In this document: positions 28,657 to 39,845 of the stretch, one piece after another
How the letters are laid out: each line of letters opens with the position of its first letter
How positions within the stretch are numbered: the first letter of the stretch is position 1
From: Chryseobacterium sp. CH25
Lineage (GTDB): Bacteria; Bacteroidota; Bacteroidia; Flavobacteriales; Weeksellaceae
DNA length: 64,000 bases
Assembly (NCBI RefSeq): GCF_004119455.1
Contig: NZ_NRQT01000002.1
Span: 503,501 to 567,500, forward strand
Direction of reading: 5' to 3'
The notes under the pieces: generated by a model
What the model saw: only the letters and a program-made list of their open reading frames with translations
Databases searched by the model: none
What the model was told of the DNA's origin: nothing
Position numbers and translations under genes: made by a program

Positions 28657-29112
28657 CTATTTAATTTTATCATATAAATCCCCTTGTCCACTAATATTAA
28701 AATAATAGTCATTGGCAGCTGCATTATCAGGCTGACAAATAAAATAGTTAAAATTATTCTCTACTTGGAATTCTTTTGCCCAGTTTTGCAGATAATCAAC
28801 ACTCATTTTAATATTAGGTAGGTTTAAATCTCTTAAATCAAAAAAGAATAAAATTTCAACTTCTTCATGATCCCTTCCCATATTTATAAATACTCTAGGA
28901 ATAATAATATTTCTTATATGTAAAAAGTCTGTATTGATGACTAAATCAAAATAGAGACTAGATTTAATGATGGCTATAATTTCATCAAAATCTTTTATGG
29001 TATTGATTTCAGGATCATTAAAACGTATTTCTTTAGCATCTGTAAGAATTTCTTTTAAAAAATTAAAATTCAATACAGGAAAAGCGCCTGTAAATATTAT
29101 TTCTGTTAACAT
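28657..29112 (-). CDS. Unknown protein after RHS locus 2, candidate immunity protein
   Basis: A 151-residue acidic, soluble protein without a signal peptide. It is mixed alpha/beta: [18 protein letters not shown], then [20 protein letters not shown] and [21 protein letters not shown] do not recognise a family. It starts 8 nt after the RHS protein whose C-terminal tip is variable, on the same strand, with no gap for a promoter; this placement, size and charge are typical of cytoplasmic immunity proteins for RHS toxins. The immunity role is inferred from position. Confidence 0.6.
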
Positions 29113-29120
29113 ATATTTTT

Positions 29121-32100
29121 TTAATCTAAAAAGCCTTTAAATTGCCAATTGTGCTGTAATCTTATACCTCTTCCGTCAGATAATCTTTTTTCATAAAAAC
29201 CTCCAACATTTTTGAAAGATCCCGGAGCTCTCCAAATTTCTTTGAATGTTTTATATCCTGCCTGGTTAAACATGGTTGGGTTTTGTTTGACTCCTTGTGG
29301 TATTGTCCAATTTCCACCTCTTCCATGGTGTTTTTGAAATTGGTAACCGACTTCTGAAAACCCTCTTTTTCCTGTTCTATTTGCTAAAGCCGATCTTATG
29401 GCTGTTGAGGTTTTAGTATAACTGCTCAGTATTCTGGATCCACTATTTCCGTTAACAACACCTAATGTACCATTACTACTTTGTGGAGCTTTCATGGAAT
29501 ACAGGAAGGTGGCTGTTTTTGCAGCAGTGTATGCATCTTCTCCTTCTATTCCCAGTTGCATAAGAGCTTCTGTAAGCCCTGCTTCTAAAAGCATATATGG
29601 AATAGACAGAATACTTACGCTTTGTAATCCTCCGCCTTGTCCGTTTTCAGGACCACGGTATGCCAAAGGATCCGTTTGAGGGATGTTATAAGCCAAACCG
29701 CTTCCTGAATGACAAACTAAGCAGTTGCTAGGCATCATTGAAGCAGGATGATCATAGTTATTTACCCCATAAATTCCCACAGAGGAAAGTGAGAACTCAA
29801 AACTTTTAGGGGTTAGGAAAATCTCACCTACATCCACCGGATTATCAGCTGTAAAGCCCCTTGTTGGTGGATCATTTCCTATCATCCCTGTGGGATCATT
29901 AAACCTGATAGGATTTCCATAAACATAAGAATATGGACTATATCCATACTGGAGTTCGCTTAATGGATCTGTTACTCCCCATCTTCCCAGATCCGGCATA
30001 TAGAACCTGGCTCCATAATCATACATACTTCCTGCAAGATATTGGTACTCCTTGTCATTATATTCATACCTGTAATTTGGATTTTTATTTAAATAATCAT
30101 TACTAAACCCAAAATGTTTTAATCCGAATGGGTAGTAACTATTCTCACTTAAAATTTCAATATCTGTACTTCCTGTTTTTTTAGTATAGCTTAATCTGGT
30201 ATTACCTAAATGGTCACTGTAATTGTAAACATATTTCCCATTTTCATAATTATAATATCCTTCAGAGGTAGGAACAAATTTTAAAGAGCCATTTACGTAC
30301 TGGAAATTATCCAGGTAATCTGTTTCTGCTGTTTTGTTTCCAAAAGCAAACCATTCTGTTTTTTTTACTTTCTCACCATTTGCGGAATAAACATATTTAG
30401 CATAGTCAAATCCATCACCATCAAAGAAATTAGGTAAATTTAAATAATTATAATCAATTCTTGATCTTCCTTTATCTTTCATTTCGATCATGTTTCCATC
30501 ATCGTCATATAAGATTTTATTTCCCAATACCAGATAGCCTGAAGGGTTATCTGGGGAACCATCTGCTACTGTTATTCTTTCAAGTCTATTGCTTAAATTG
30601 GAGTTTTCGTAATTGTATTGCAGGTTATCTATTAATTCTGCGGTTGTTCCTATTGATGGTTTGGTATATCTTTTAAGAGTATTGATATTTCCATTCAGAT
30701 CATAGCTGAGCTCTTCGTTAAAATAACCGTTTTGTTCTAGGGTAGAGCCGGGTTCAGAATAAATACCCTTTGTTATCCTGTTTTGCGCATCATATTGATA
30801 GTTGTATCTCTTAAGAACTCCATCTTGTGCTGTTCTCCAGTCAACTTCTGTAATATTACTATTAAATTTTTTGGTAGTAGAAGCATTTGAAGGGTTCTGG
30901 TATTTGATTGCGTAAGTAAATAATTTTCCATTGAGATTTTCCGGGTCGTTGATTTTAACCAGGCTCCCATGAATATTATAAGCATAATCTATATTCTGTA
31001 AATTATTTCCTACTTTTTTATTGGAAAGTTGAGATAGTTCATTATAGGTGTTATCAGCCAATAATTCTATAGGATTGCTGCCTACCTGATGCCATTGTTT
31101 CTTTAGTCTGTTTTGCGCATCATATTCAAATGTTTGTGTTATGATCTGTTCTGTATCTGAACTGAGCCTTTTATGTCTGGTAAGAACAGTTTGCGGTACT
31201 CCTGTGAAACTCAGTTTTGATTCTGTTTTGGTATACCCTCCCAAGTGATTGATGGAATGTGTACCAATAACCTTTCCTGAAGTATCATAATAAGTATAGT
31301 CTTTTGTCCAGTTATCATCTTCAATATTCTTTACAAGTTCCATTACAGGAAACCCTTTTGTATTGGTTCCAGCAGCCAGGTTGTCTTTTAAAACATTCTG
31401 ATTCTGTATACTTGTAGGAAAAGAAGGTGTAAAGTTATAACCCTGTGGATAGGTGTCGTAATAATTTACTTTTAATAGAGTAGGGATCTCTCCGATAAAA
31501 TAATTGTCAGTATAATAAACTGTAATTCCGTTCCTGGTAAAGCCTGTTGTACTTCTGCTCTCAACAATGTTCAGCTTATTGATTTCATTTTGTCTTGTTG
31601 CTCTTTCGCCGCCGTTTAAAAAACCTGTGTAGGCCACCCTTCCTAGTTGATCATACTTGGTAATAAGCCATTTGTTTTGTTTTCTGAGATTACCTGTCTG
31701 TGTTAAGATCAATCTGTCGGCTTTATCATACACCATGTGTTCCCAGTCCTTACCGGGAAGTTTTTTCTCCACTAGTCTACCTTGATTGTCATAACGATAC
31801 TGATAACATAAATTGTCTAATGTTGATTGTTTTAAAATATCCCATGTAGAAATCAATGGTGGAATAACGAAAGCCAGTTGATCATATTCATTATATACAT
31901 AATAAGTATCTGTATTTTCATTATTTTCAGATACTTTTCGTGATAAAACTAACTGGTTTTTAGCGTTCTTAAACTTAATGGTCTTGTTGCCGTCTTCATC
32001 AGTAATTGTATTTTTATACAAAGTATTCGGCAGATAGAATTCAGGAGGTTGAATTGAACTTATTGTCATTTTTCCAACCTGATCCCATGCTGTTACCGTT

Positions 32101-32765
32101 GAATACTTCTTTAGATTATCTCCCGGGGTATTAACATCATAATTAAACTTAATCGGCTTTCCACTCCAGTCTGTGCCTGCTTGTACTAGTTGTTGAGCCC
32201 TGTTTAGTGGAGAGTTTTCAAATTGAGCTTCTGAAAATATTTTTTCACCACCATATATAGATGACGCATTAGCTAAAGGTGAAGTATAGATATTACCATT
32301 TTGAGATCCGGTTTGAGGAATAGGAAGATAATTTTTAGATTGTCTCCCAACCTGATCATATTCAATATGAGTAATAATATCTTTTCCCTGGGGTGTAGCT
32401 TTTACATTAACTTCCTGTTTGGGTCTTCCCAAGCCATCAAAATATTTGATGGTATACAGTTGTCTCACCGAAGGACTACTATTGGTTGTTGCATCCAGAT
32501 AAATACGGGTTGTAATGTAGTTTTCCGATGATGTCCCTGAACCATTATAATCAGTCTGATTATTGGAGTTGTTATTAGTATTTCCGATAAAGGCTCGGAA
32601 AGTACCTATTGCAGCCGAGTTTGCTTTAAAACCGGGTAATACTCTTATGTTGTACGGGTCTGATATTTCCTGTCCCTGTTGTGTAACAGGGCTGCTCAGC
32701 ACAATTTGGGAATGCAGTGAATGAATTCCCATCAATGAAAATAATATATAAAATAATCGTTTCAC
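29121..32765 (-). CDS. DUF6443/RHS core protein with C-terminal toxin-like tip
   Basis: A 1214-residue exported protein. A signal peptide ([20 protein letters not shown]) precedes a DUF6443-type N-terminal region ([20 protein letters not shown]), then many RHS/YD repeats, the [10 protein letters not shown] motif and the RHS core [20 protein letters not shown] to [11 protein letters not shown] near residue 985. The remaining 230 residues are unique and end in a compact block with [19 protein letters not shown] and [10 protein letters not shown]. That order (His, then a GRG/Arg strand) resembles BECR-fold RNase tips, but I hold this weakly. It is transcribed after the 1049-residue RHS-related protein, so locus 2 splits between two genes what locus 1 carries in one. 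Confidence 0.85.
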
Positions 32766-32861
32766 TATGATTTGTTATTTGTCGTGTGAAATATTCCAAT
32801 GGAGTAAAAGGGTATGAAATACCATATTATCTCTTTATTGTTATATTTACAATTGTGGATA

Positions 32862-35800
32862 TTAGTGTTTGTAGTTATAGGTATGTTCTTTTAGAATATT
32901 ACCATTTACATCGGTTACTTTTTGAAGCCTGTTTGCGGAGTCATAGATATAATTCTCTCTGAGCCCTGAAGGCGGAGTTATACTTTTTACACCGATTAGA
33001 GGATCATAGGTAGATGTTGAGACCTGATAATTAGCTAATGCCGGATTATTGCGGAAAGTTTCCAGTGCATTGAGTAATAGTTGTTCACTGGCTGAGTCTT
33101 TATCAGCATTTGATTTAGCAACAATATCTAAACTCAAATATCCCGTAGGAGTATTAGGTAACCCGAATATCTGCATTAATTGTTCGTAAGTGATACCTGT
33201 TATTGTAACAATAGGTAAGCTTTGATTGTATCCATAAATTGTTGTAACAGGTATTCCATCTTTAGGGGTGTACTGTAAGTTGTTCGCCTTTTCATCATAA
33301 ACATCATAGGTGATATCATCCACAGTATTAGTGGTAGGAATAGTATAATTATCAAAATCTAACGGAACATTTAATAATGAATGTCTTACCTTTTTAGGAG
33401 CATACAGAAAGGTATTGCTTGCGGTAAAAAGATTTTCCCTTAGATAAAATTTATTATCTGTATTTTTGGTTATCTCTACTAAAGGAATAAGAATGTTGGA
33501 ATCAAGCATGCTTTTATAGTTTCCCCATTGAGAAGCGGTAGCGTTTTCTGAGTTTGGGCAATTTCTGAAGCCTGAGCAATTTCCTTTAATTAATTCATTA
33601 GGATAAAGATATTTTTTCGTAGCTGTTCCTGCAGCAGTTGTTATTTTTTCTTCTACAGGAAATGGATGCCATAAATTATTTAATCCTCCATAATTTATTT
33701 TATCCATATAGGATATATTCCTCTTTGTTTGTATTGTCTTACCTCCGAAATATTCTGTTGTAGTTTCTGATGAAAGAAGATAAGGAATTATAGGTACATA
33801 TTTAGATGTAATGGATTCAAATGGACCAGGTTGTCTTACAGTAATATAATAGTTTAAATCAGAAACTTTGCACCCATCACATGCTGTTGAATTAACAGCA
33901 TCTAGATTTGGTAATTTTTTAAGAAAATTTTTGTACTTATACTCTGTTTTCTTGATTAGATTATTTCCGTTGTCGTACAATTCTTCTTTTGATATTTTTC
34001 CTCTTTCATAACTTTTTGATAAATATTCTTTAGGAGAAGATGAATTATTGCCACTAAAATTTTTCACTGTTAAAGTATCAGGATTCGTAATATAATCATT
34101 AAAATATATCTTTCGAGAACCTTTTCCTTCAGTAGTGATTTTTACTGTGCTATACTGTAAAATACTTGACTTATTTGTGGATACTGGTCCTTTTAGCTTT
34201 GCTTGTGAATCATTAGTTATAGACACAAATGAATATAAATTCCCAGATTCTAAAATACCTGATGATAACCCAGAATCATTCAGATATTCATAACGAGTTA
34301 CAATACTATCATTAAAGCTGTTTTTCTCAATTTTTTTCTTTAGTTTGGGAGAGTTAATGGTACCAGAATAGTCAATCACAGATAACTCGTTAGTGTTTAG
34401 AACACCATGATAACCAATGATTTTAGAATAATCGCCAAATTCATAAAGATAAGTTGTGCTACCTTTGGTGGGATAAGTTACCTTTTTCAACAAACCAGTA
34501 TCATACGAATTTTTATATTCATCAAGAGTAGGATCGTAAAATATAGAATTAGAACCGTTCCATATTCCACCAATATATGTCATAACTGTACTGTTCTTAT
34601 ATTCTGGGAAATCATCTGTATTGTAATAATCTAGGTTTACATTCTCATCAGTAGAGCTTAATATTTGTTTTAAAAATGTTCTTTTATTGGTTAATCCGAG
34701 ATCTTCATATATTAAATTAACCTTTTTTATTTGCTTATTATTTCTTTTGACTAAAATCTCATCTAAATAATTATTGGTAATCTCAAGTGGGTTTAGTGTA
34801 TTATGATATTTATAGGAAATTGTGACATCATTAATTTTGATACTGTCTAAAACGGCCATTTTAGTATAAGTATCCACTTGAGACATTCCAACAACTCTTG
34901 AATGCTTTATTGATAAATTATTTTGTAAAAGTTCTTGTTTACTAGGAAAACCTGTGTTATCTGTGACGTAATAAACAGAAAAGTTTTCTATCATTGGCAT
35001 TGGATATTCTCCACCAGTATTACAGCAATTTCCTCTATAATTGTTTAATATAGTAAGATTGTTTTGTTTATAATAAGCTTTGATTTCTGATCCGTTTGCA
35101 AGGACTATTTTATTTAAAAGCCAAGAGTCAATATAATTTGTTTTATTGAACTTTGCATAAGAATATGGAATCTGTGTTGGATGTGATGGATCGTTACTCT
35201 CATGATGGTCATAAGTTACTCTATTATAACTAAAGTTAATATCCATTGCATCTGTATTACCACCAAAATAATATTTATTTCCTTTGTTGTCTGTAATTAT
35301 AAACTGAGAGAATGGTATATTACCGAAAATATCATAACAATCAACTTTTGAAATATCAACTTTTAATGAAGAATTTTCAGAAAATACTATAGGATTCATC
35401 TCATTGTCTACAATAAAATAACCTTTAATCCCTAAAAAATCAAAATAATATTTATCCGGTTCATAATTTATAGATTGACCATAATATTGTTGTGTATCGC
35501 CGAATAGATTCGTAGCATGATAAGCCGGATTGAGAGCATCATTAAATATTGATATTTTTTTTGCGTTATTTGAATAAGCAGTTTTAATACAGTCATTTCT
35601 GTCATAACTCCTTATGTCATTATATTGGTAGCTAGAATAATTTGCTAAATAAATGTGAGCTGGAGAAGCACCATAAAATGGATTTAAGATTTTTTTTGTT
35701 GTAGTTGTTAAATCAATTTTTCTTGATTCACGTGTTATTTTACCGAACTGGTTTAGATTCCAGTTTAACCCTACGAAGCTGGGATATAGATAAGGCACAA

Positions 35801-36011
35801 ATCCTCTTGATTCATAATTTAAACTGTTATTAAGCCTGAATCCCCCTTCTATAATATCAAATAAAGGAATGTTTAAATCAACCATTCCCCTGTTCATATT
35901 AACACCTTCATTCACCCCTCTTATCAAAGAATAGCTTTCAGGTGGTTTTGTCTGTGACAGGAAAAGTAATGAAATATGGATAAGAAATAATATAGATAAT
36001 TTTTTTATCAT
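32862..36011 (-). CDS. SpvB/TcB-like N-terminal RHS partner protein
   Basis: A 1049-residue exported protein with a signal peptide (LSILFLIHISLLFLSQ) and an SpvB-like opening (GVNMNRGMVDLNIPLFDII, then LNNSLNYESRGFVPYLYPSF). The middle is beta-rich with many Tyr-Asn-Lys-Gly turns (DNKGNKYYFGGN, VTYPTKGSTTYLYEFG), and the end has one or two RHS repeats: LRENYIYDSANRLQKVTDVN, then ILKEHTYNYKH at the very C-terminus. It lacks the RHS core and any toxin tip, which are in the next gene 96 nt downstream. It thus resembles a Tc B component that closes against the C-type RHS shell. Confidence 0.82.
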   Translation of the reverse strand: MIKKLSILFLIHISLLFLSQTKPPESYSLIRGVNEGVNMNRGMVDLNIPLFDIIEGGFRLNNSLNYESRGFVPYLYPSFVGLNWNLNQFGKITRESRKIDLTTTTKKILNPFYGASPAHIYLANYSSYQYNDIRSYDRNDCIKTAYSNNAKKISIFNDALNPAYHATNLFGDTQQYYGQSINYEPDKYYFDFLGIKGYFIVDNEMNPIVFSENSSLKVDISKVDCYDIFGNIPFSQFIITDNKGNKYYFGGNTDAMDINFSYNRVTYDHHESNDPSHPTQIPYSYAKFNKTNYIDSWLLNKIVLANGSEIKAYYKQNNLTILNNYRGNCCNTGGEYPMPMIENFSVYYVTDNTGFPSKQELLQNNLSIKHSRVVGMSQVDTYTKMAVLDSIKINDVTISYKYHNTLNPLEITNNYLDEILVKRNNKQIKKVNLIYEDLGLTNKRTFLKQILSSTDENVNLDYYNTDDFPEYKNSTVMTYIGGIWNGSNSIFYDPTLDEYKNSYDTGLLKKVTYPTKGSTTYLYEFGDYSKIIGYHGVLNTNELSVIDYSGTINSPKLKKKIEKNSFNDSIVTRYEYLNDSGLSSGILESGNLYSFVSITNDSQAKLKGPVSTNKSSILQYSTVKITTEGKGSRKIYFNDYITNPDTLTVKNFSGNNSSSPKEYLSKSYERGKISKEELYDNGNNLIKKTEYKYKNFLKKLPNLDAVNSTACDGCKVSDLNYYITVRQPGPFESITSKYVPIIPYLLSSETTTEYFGGKTIQTKRNISYMDKINYGGLNNLWHPFPVEEKITTAAGTATKKYLYPNELIKGNCSGFRNCPNSENATASQWGNYKSMLDSNILIPLVEITKNTDNKFYLRENLFTASNTFLYAPKKVRHSLLNVPLDFDNYTIPTTNTVDDITYDVYDEKANNLQYTPKDGIPVTTIYGYNQSLPIVTITGITYEQLMQIFGLPNTPTGYLSLDIVAKSNADKDSASEQLLLNALETFRNNPALANYQVSTSTYDPLIGVKSITPPSGLRENYIYDSANRLQKVTDVNGNILKEHTYNYKH

Positions 36012-36021
36012 GTTATAGAAT

Positions 36022-37635
36022 TTATTTTTTAATCAGCTTAGCATTTGCTGTTTTATTGTTATCAGTTTTTATTGTCACCAAATAGGCTCCCTGCACAAAA
36101 GCCTGCGTATTGATTTTGTTTACTTTGTTCTTTGTTTTGATATTTTGAATTTGCCTGCCTCCCATATCATACAGTAGAATCTCCGCTTCAGTAAAGTCAA
36201 AGCCAATTTCTATATAGGCATAATCTGTAACAGGGTTCGGATAGATTTTGATATCGTATTTAGGAATTAATTGGTTAACCTGCTTGTCTCCCAGCTTTAC
36301 AATTTTCCAGTTTTCTTTTCCCAATTCTTTGGCACTGGTTCCTGCTAATACAATAGAGCCATCTCTGTTTAATTTCAAATCTGAAAGTCTTTCCTCTTTT
36401 TGTCTCGACTTGCCATTTACATGTTTTCTCCACTGTTCATCACCATTTCTATCCAGGTATAACATCCAGAAAGTCTCATCCTCTTTTTCTATTCTTCCTT
36501 CTGCTTGGGTATAACCACCTAGCAATATACCTTTGGAAGACTGCTCATTTTCTGAATGAATCACATTCATACCCATAAGAATATCCCTGTTCTTGAAGCT
36601 ATATGACTTTTGCCATTGCTCTTCACCTCTTTCATTGACAGCTATCAGCCACAGATCTGTTCCTTCTTCAATACCCACTGTTTTGTTTCCTGATTTTTCT
36701 GATCTGGATTCACCACCAATGATATAGCCGTTTGCAGTCAATGCCAGTGTTCTGATATGATCATCTCCTTTGCCACCAAAGTTCTTTTCCCATTCTACTT
36801 TCCCGTTTTTATCCAGTTTAACGATCCAATAATCACCTTCACCAAAATTTTCTGTAAATTTTCCAGTGCGGGATTCGGGGCTTGAGGTACTACGAGGCGA
36901 GGAAGGAGAGATCGTTCCACGAGGATTATCTTCCGAAATATGAACCTCAGAACTTCTTGAATAAATGCCCAATAAGGCACCACCATCCTTTGTTGGAATC
37001 ATCTTTTCAACTTCATCTAACCCTTTTCCTCCTAAAACCAATTGAGAGAGTTCTTTTCCGTCTTTGTCTAATCTGGTAATCCATACATCTTTAGAACCAT
37101 AACCCTTATCAGAGTTTTGAATATTTCCAGCTACAAAAAATCCTAAGTCTGTACTTTGAATAACGGATCTCGCTTCTTCATCAGAAGTACTTCCCAATGT
37201 TTTTTGCCATAATTCATCTCCGAATTCATTGATTCTGATCAGCCAGATATCCGCTCCGCCTTTAGAGTCTTCTTTCTTATCCAACCCTTTTCCGGAATAT
37301 GATGTTCCAGCTAAGAGAAATCCACCGTCCTGAGTGGTTACGGTTGCTGATAAATAATCATGGTTGTTTCCTGAAAAATACTTTTCCCAGGACTTTTCTC
37401 CCTGTTGGTTAAGTTTAATCAGATGGAAATCGTAACCATTGTTTTTGTTGCTTTCCTGTTGAAGTTTGCCACTCTGTATAGAACTTCCGGTAATAAGATA
37501 CTGCTGGTCTATACTGGTAATAATCTGGCTTAGAAAATCTTGAGAAGATGACTCAATATCCTTTTGCCAAATAACTTCCTGAGCAGACCCTAAAACCGTA
37601 CATAGAAAGAATGCACCGAAATAGATTTTTTTCAT
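36022..37635 (-). CDS. Secreted beta-propeller-like T9SS protein heading RHS locus 2
   Basis: A 537-residue protein with a signal peptide (MKKIYFGAFFLCTVLGSAQ), seven or so repeats of about 50-60 residues built on GGFLLAGTSYSG and DIWLIRINEFGDELWQKTLG units (a propeller-type delta-60-like repeat), a low-complexity Ser/Pro/Arg linker (RGTISPSSPRSTSSPESRTG), and a T9SS type A sorting domain (DIKIYPNPVTDYAYIEIGF, ending NAKLIKK). It is the first gene of locus 2 and ends 10 nt before the TcB-like gene. A surface role such as adhesion or display of the RHS complex is plausible. The -7 box TAAATTTG is at 37676-37683. Confidence 0.82.
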   Translation of the reverse strand: MKKIYFGAFFLCTVLGSAQEVIWQKDIESSSQDFLSQIITSIDQQYLITGSSIQSGKLQQESNKNNGYDFHLIKLNQQGEKSWEKYFSGNNHDYLSATVTTQDGGFLLAGTSYSGKGLDKKEDSKGGADIWLIRINEFGDELWQKTLGSTSDEEARSVIQSTDLGFFVAGNIQNSDKGYGSKDVWITRLDKDGKELSQLVLGGKGLDEVEKMIPTKDGGALLGIYSRSSEVHISEDNPRGTISPSSPRSTSSPESRTGKFTENFGEGDYWIVKLDKNGKVEWEKNFGGKGDDHIRTLALTANGYIIGGESRSEKSGNKTVGIEEGTDLWLIAVNERGEEQWQKSYSFKNRDILMGMNVIHSENEQSSKGILLGGYTQAEGRIEKEDETFWMLYLDRNGDEQWRKHVNGKSRQKEERLSDLKLNRDGSIVLAGTSAKELGKENWKIVKLGDKQVNQLIPKYDIKIYPNPVTDYAYIEIGFDFTEAEILLYDMGGRQIQNIKTKNKVNKINTQAFVQGAYLVTIKTDNNKTANAKLIKK

Positions 37636-38020
37636 TTCCTTTTGTTATTTTAAAATAGTCTAAATTAATTTAGTGCAAATTTAATTTTTTTATATGGCCT
37701 GTAATGCCTTCTAAAAGGAGAAAAATAGTGATTGTTATCACTTTTTGGTGTGTTAAATTAAAATGTGAATTCTTTTGAAAATGATTTGGAAAATATAAAA
37801 GATAACTAGAAAAATGAATTCATATCATTCAAAATAAAATGAAATATTCACATAGGTTGTGATTTTGCTTTAATATCTACAATTTTATTTTAGATAAGAG
37901 TTGAGTATATAATGTTCTATTCTAAATGAAATGATAAAACACAGGAGCTGTTTTTATTGATTCTTTAGATGTTCAAAATTTTGGCTTGTTTCAATGTCTT
38001 TTAGAAAAATGAGAACAAAT
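37636..38020. other. Gene-free stretch between RHS locus 2 and tRNA-Gln
   Basis: Apart from the minus-strand -7 box at 37676-37683 I see only AT-rich sequence. No integrase, att-like duplication of the tRNA end or hidden gene is visible. Confidence 0.5.
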
Positions 38021-38050
38021 AAAAAAACCATCCTTAGAAAAGGATGGTTT
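38021..38050 (-). terminator. Terminator of tRNA-Gln
   Basis: On the minus strand AACCATCCTT and AAGGATGGTT form a 10-bp stem with a short loop followed by seven T, starting three bases after the tRNA 3' end. Confidence 0.8.
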
Positions 38051-38052
38051 GT

Positions 38053-38122
38053 AGACCCACAGGGATTCGAACCCCAGATGACTGAACCAAAATCAGTAGT
38101 GTTACCGCTACACCATGGGTCT
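38053..38122 (-). tRNA. tRNA-Gln (UUG)
   Basis: Read on the minus strand, a 70-nt cloverleaf: acceptor AGACCCA/TGGGTCT, D arm with AGCGGTA loop, anticodon stem ACTGA/TCAGT with loop TTTTGGT (anticodon TTG), short variable loop, and T arm with TTCGAAT. CCA is not encoded. It decodes CAA (and CAG by wobble). Confidence 0.95.
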
Positions 38123-38379
38123 GTTTTGATGTTGCAAAATTAGAAAAATTATTTGAACTACAAAACTTACAATTAAAAAAAGTTAAGATAATTGAGTGTT
38201 GATGGGCTTATTTGCTGATAGCCAAATAATTATTTTTTACTGAAAATTTTCAAAATGAAGAAGGTTTTTAATCCTAAATAATAAAATCTTATCTTTGCAA
38301 AAAAATTGGGCTCCAAAAGTTGGAGTAACCCATTAATAACTTATCCTTAGCGCAGCAAAAGGATTATTAAACATTTTTT

Positions 38380-39690
38380 ATGTCAAATATTGTCGCAATC
38401 GTTGGACGTCCCAACGTAGGAAAATCCACTCTTTTTAACCGTTTATTAGAAAGAAGAGAGGCTATTGTAGATTCTACAGCCGGTGTTACCAGAGACCGTC
38501 ACTACGGGAAGTCTGATTGGAATGGAGTAGATTTTACTGTAATTGATACCGGAGGATACGATGTAGGTACAGATGATATCTTTGAGGAGGAAATCCGTAA
38601 GCAGGTACAATTAGCAGTAGATGAAGCCACTTCCATTATCTTTATGATGAACGTAGAAGAAGGACTTACAGATACTGACCACGAAATTTACAGACTTCTT
38701 AGAAGATCAAACAAGCCAATTTATATTGTAATTAACAAAGTAGATTCATCTAAGGAAGAACTTCCTGCAACTGAATTCTACCAGTTAGGAATCGATAAAT
38801 ATTATACTCTTTCTTCTGCTACAGGTTCAGGAACTGGGGACCTATTAGATGATATTGTTAGAGATTTCCCTACTACAGAATATAAAGATCCTTTCGAAGG
38901 GTTACCTAAAATTACGATCGCAGGTCGTCCGAATGTAGGAAAATCTACAATGACCAATGCTTTATTGGATGTTGAAAGAAATATTGTAACAGATATTGCA
39001 GGAACTACAAGAGACAGTATCCAGACTTTATATAATAAATTCGGTCACGAATTTGTATTGGTGGATACAGCCGGTATGAGAAGAAAGTCTAAAGTAAATG
39101 AAGACCTGGAATTCTATTCCGTAATGAGATCGATCCGTTCTATTGAATATTCTGATGTGGTGATCATCATGGTAGATGCTACTCAGGGATGGGAATCTCA
39201 GGATATGAATATCTTCGGGTTAGCACAGAAAAACAGAAAAGGAATTGTAATCCTTGTTAATAAATGGGATTTGATCGAAGACAAGCAGACGAATACAATG
39301 CGTGATTTCGAAAAATCAATCAAAGATAAAATCGGTCAGTTCCAGGATATTCCAATTCTGTTCGTATCAGCTTTAACGAAACAAAGAATCCTGAAAGCTG
39401 TAGACATGGCTATGGAAGTATATGAAGACCGTAAAAAGAAAATCAAAACTTCAAAACTGAATGAAGTAATGCTTCCTATTTTCGAAAATACACCGCCACC
39501 AGCGTTGAAAGGAAAATATATTAAAATTAAATACTGTGTTCAGCTTCCTACACCGTCTCCACAGTTCGTATTTTTCTGTAACCTTCCACAGTATGTGAAA
39601 GAACCATATAAGAGATTTACTGAAAACCAGCTGAGAAAAGAATTCGGGTTTACCGGAGTTCCGATTGAAGTGTATTTCAGACAAAAATAA
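38380..39690 (+). CDS. der: Ribosome-biogenesis GTPase Der (EngA)
   Basis: A 436-residue essential GTPase with two tandem G domains and a C-terminal KH-like domain, needed for 50S subunit assembly. Domain 1 has GRPNVGKSTLFNRLL at the N-terminus, VIDTGG and NKVD; domain 2 has GRPNVGKSTMTNALL near residue 182, LVDTAGMRRKS and NKWD. The KH part starts around 350 and ends FTGVPIEVYFRQK. A leader of about 80 nt lies between a TATCTTTG -7 box (38290-38297) and the ATG; it carries the hairpin CTCCAA-AAG-TTGGAG at 38311-38325. A strong terminator follows, so the gene is monocistronic. Confidence 0.97.
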   Translation: MSNIVAIVGRPNVGKSTLFNRLLERREAIVDSTAGVTRDRHYGKSDWNGVDFTVIDTGGYDVGTDDIFEEEIRKQVQLAVDEATSIIFMMNVEEGLTDTDHEIYRLLRRSNKPIYIVINKVDSSKEELPATEFYQLGIDKYYTLSSATGSGTGDLLDDIVRDFPTTEYKDPFEGLPKITIAGRPNVGKSTMTNALLDVERNIVTDIAGTTRDSIQTLYNKFGHEFVLVDTAGMRRKSKVNEDLEFYSVMRSIRSIEYSDVVIIMVDATQGWESQDMNIFGLAQKNRKGIVILVNKWDLIEDKQTNTMRDFEKSIKDKIGQFQDIPILFVSALTKQRILKAVDMAMEVYEDRKKKIKTSKLNEVMLPIFENTPPPALKGKYIKIKYCVQLPTPSPQFVFFCNLPQYVKEPYKRFTENQLRKEFGFTGVPIEVYFRQK

Positions 39691-39706
39691 AATGACTTTT
39701 TAATGA

Positions 39707-39738
39707 AAATCTGGTAAAGGTAGCTTTACCAGATTTTT
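39707..39738 (+). terminator. Rho-independent terminator of der
   Basis: AAATCTGGTAAAG and CTTTACCAGATTT are exact 13-bp arms with a GTAG loop and a T6 tail. Confidence 0.88.
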
Positions 39739-39845
39739 TATAGATATACTTATTCTAATTGCTTGCTCATCTTCAATTTCGTTTTTTAGTTGTAATTTTG
39801 CAGCAATTAATGTTTTACTAACTGTAATTAAAACCTAAAATCTTC

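Noticed and set aside
38053..38122. tRNA-Gln as a proven integration site of the RHS block
   Set aside because: I found no duplicated tRNA 3' end near katG and no integrase gene, so the island boundary remains only a suggestion.
38311..38325. Riboswitch in the der leader
   Set aside because: It is only a single small hairpin with no known aptamer pattern.
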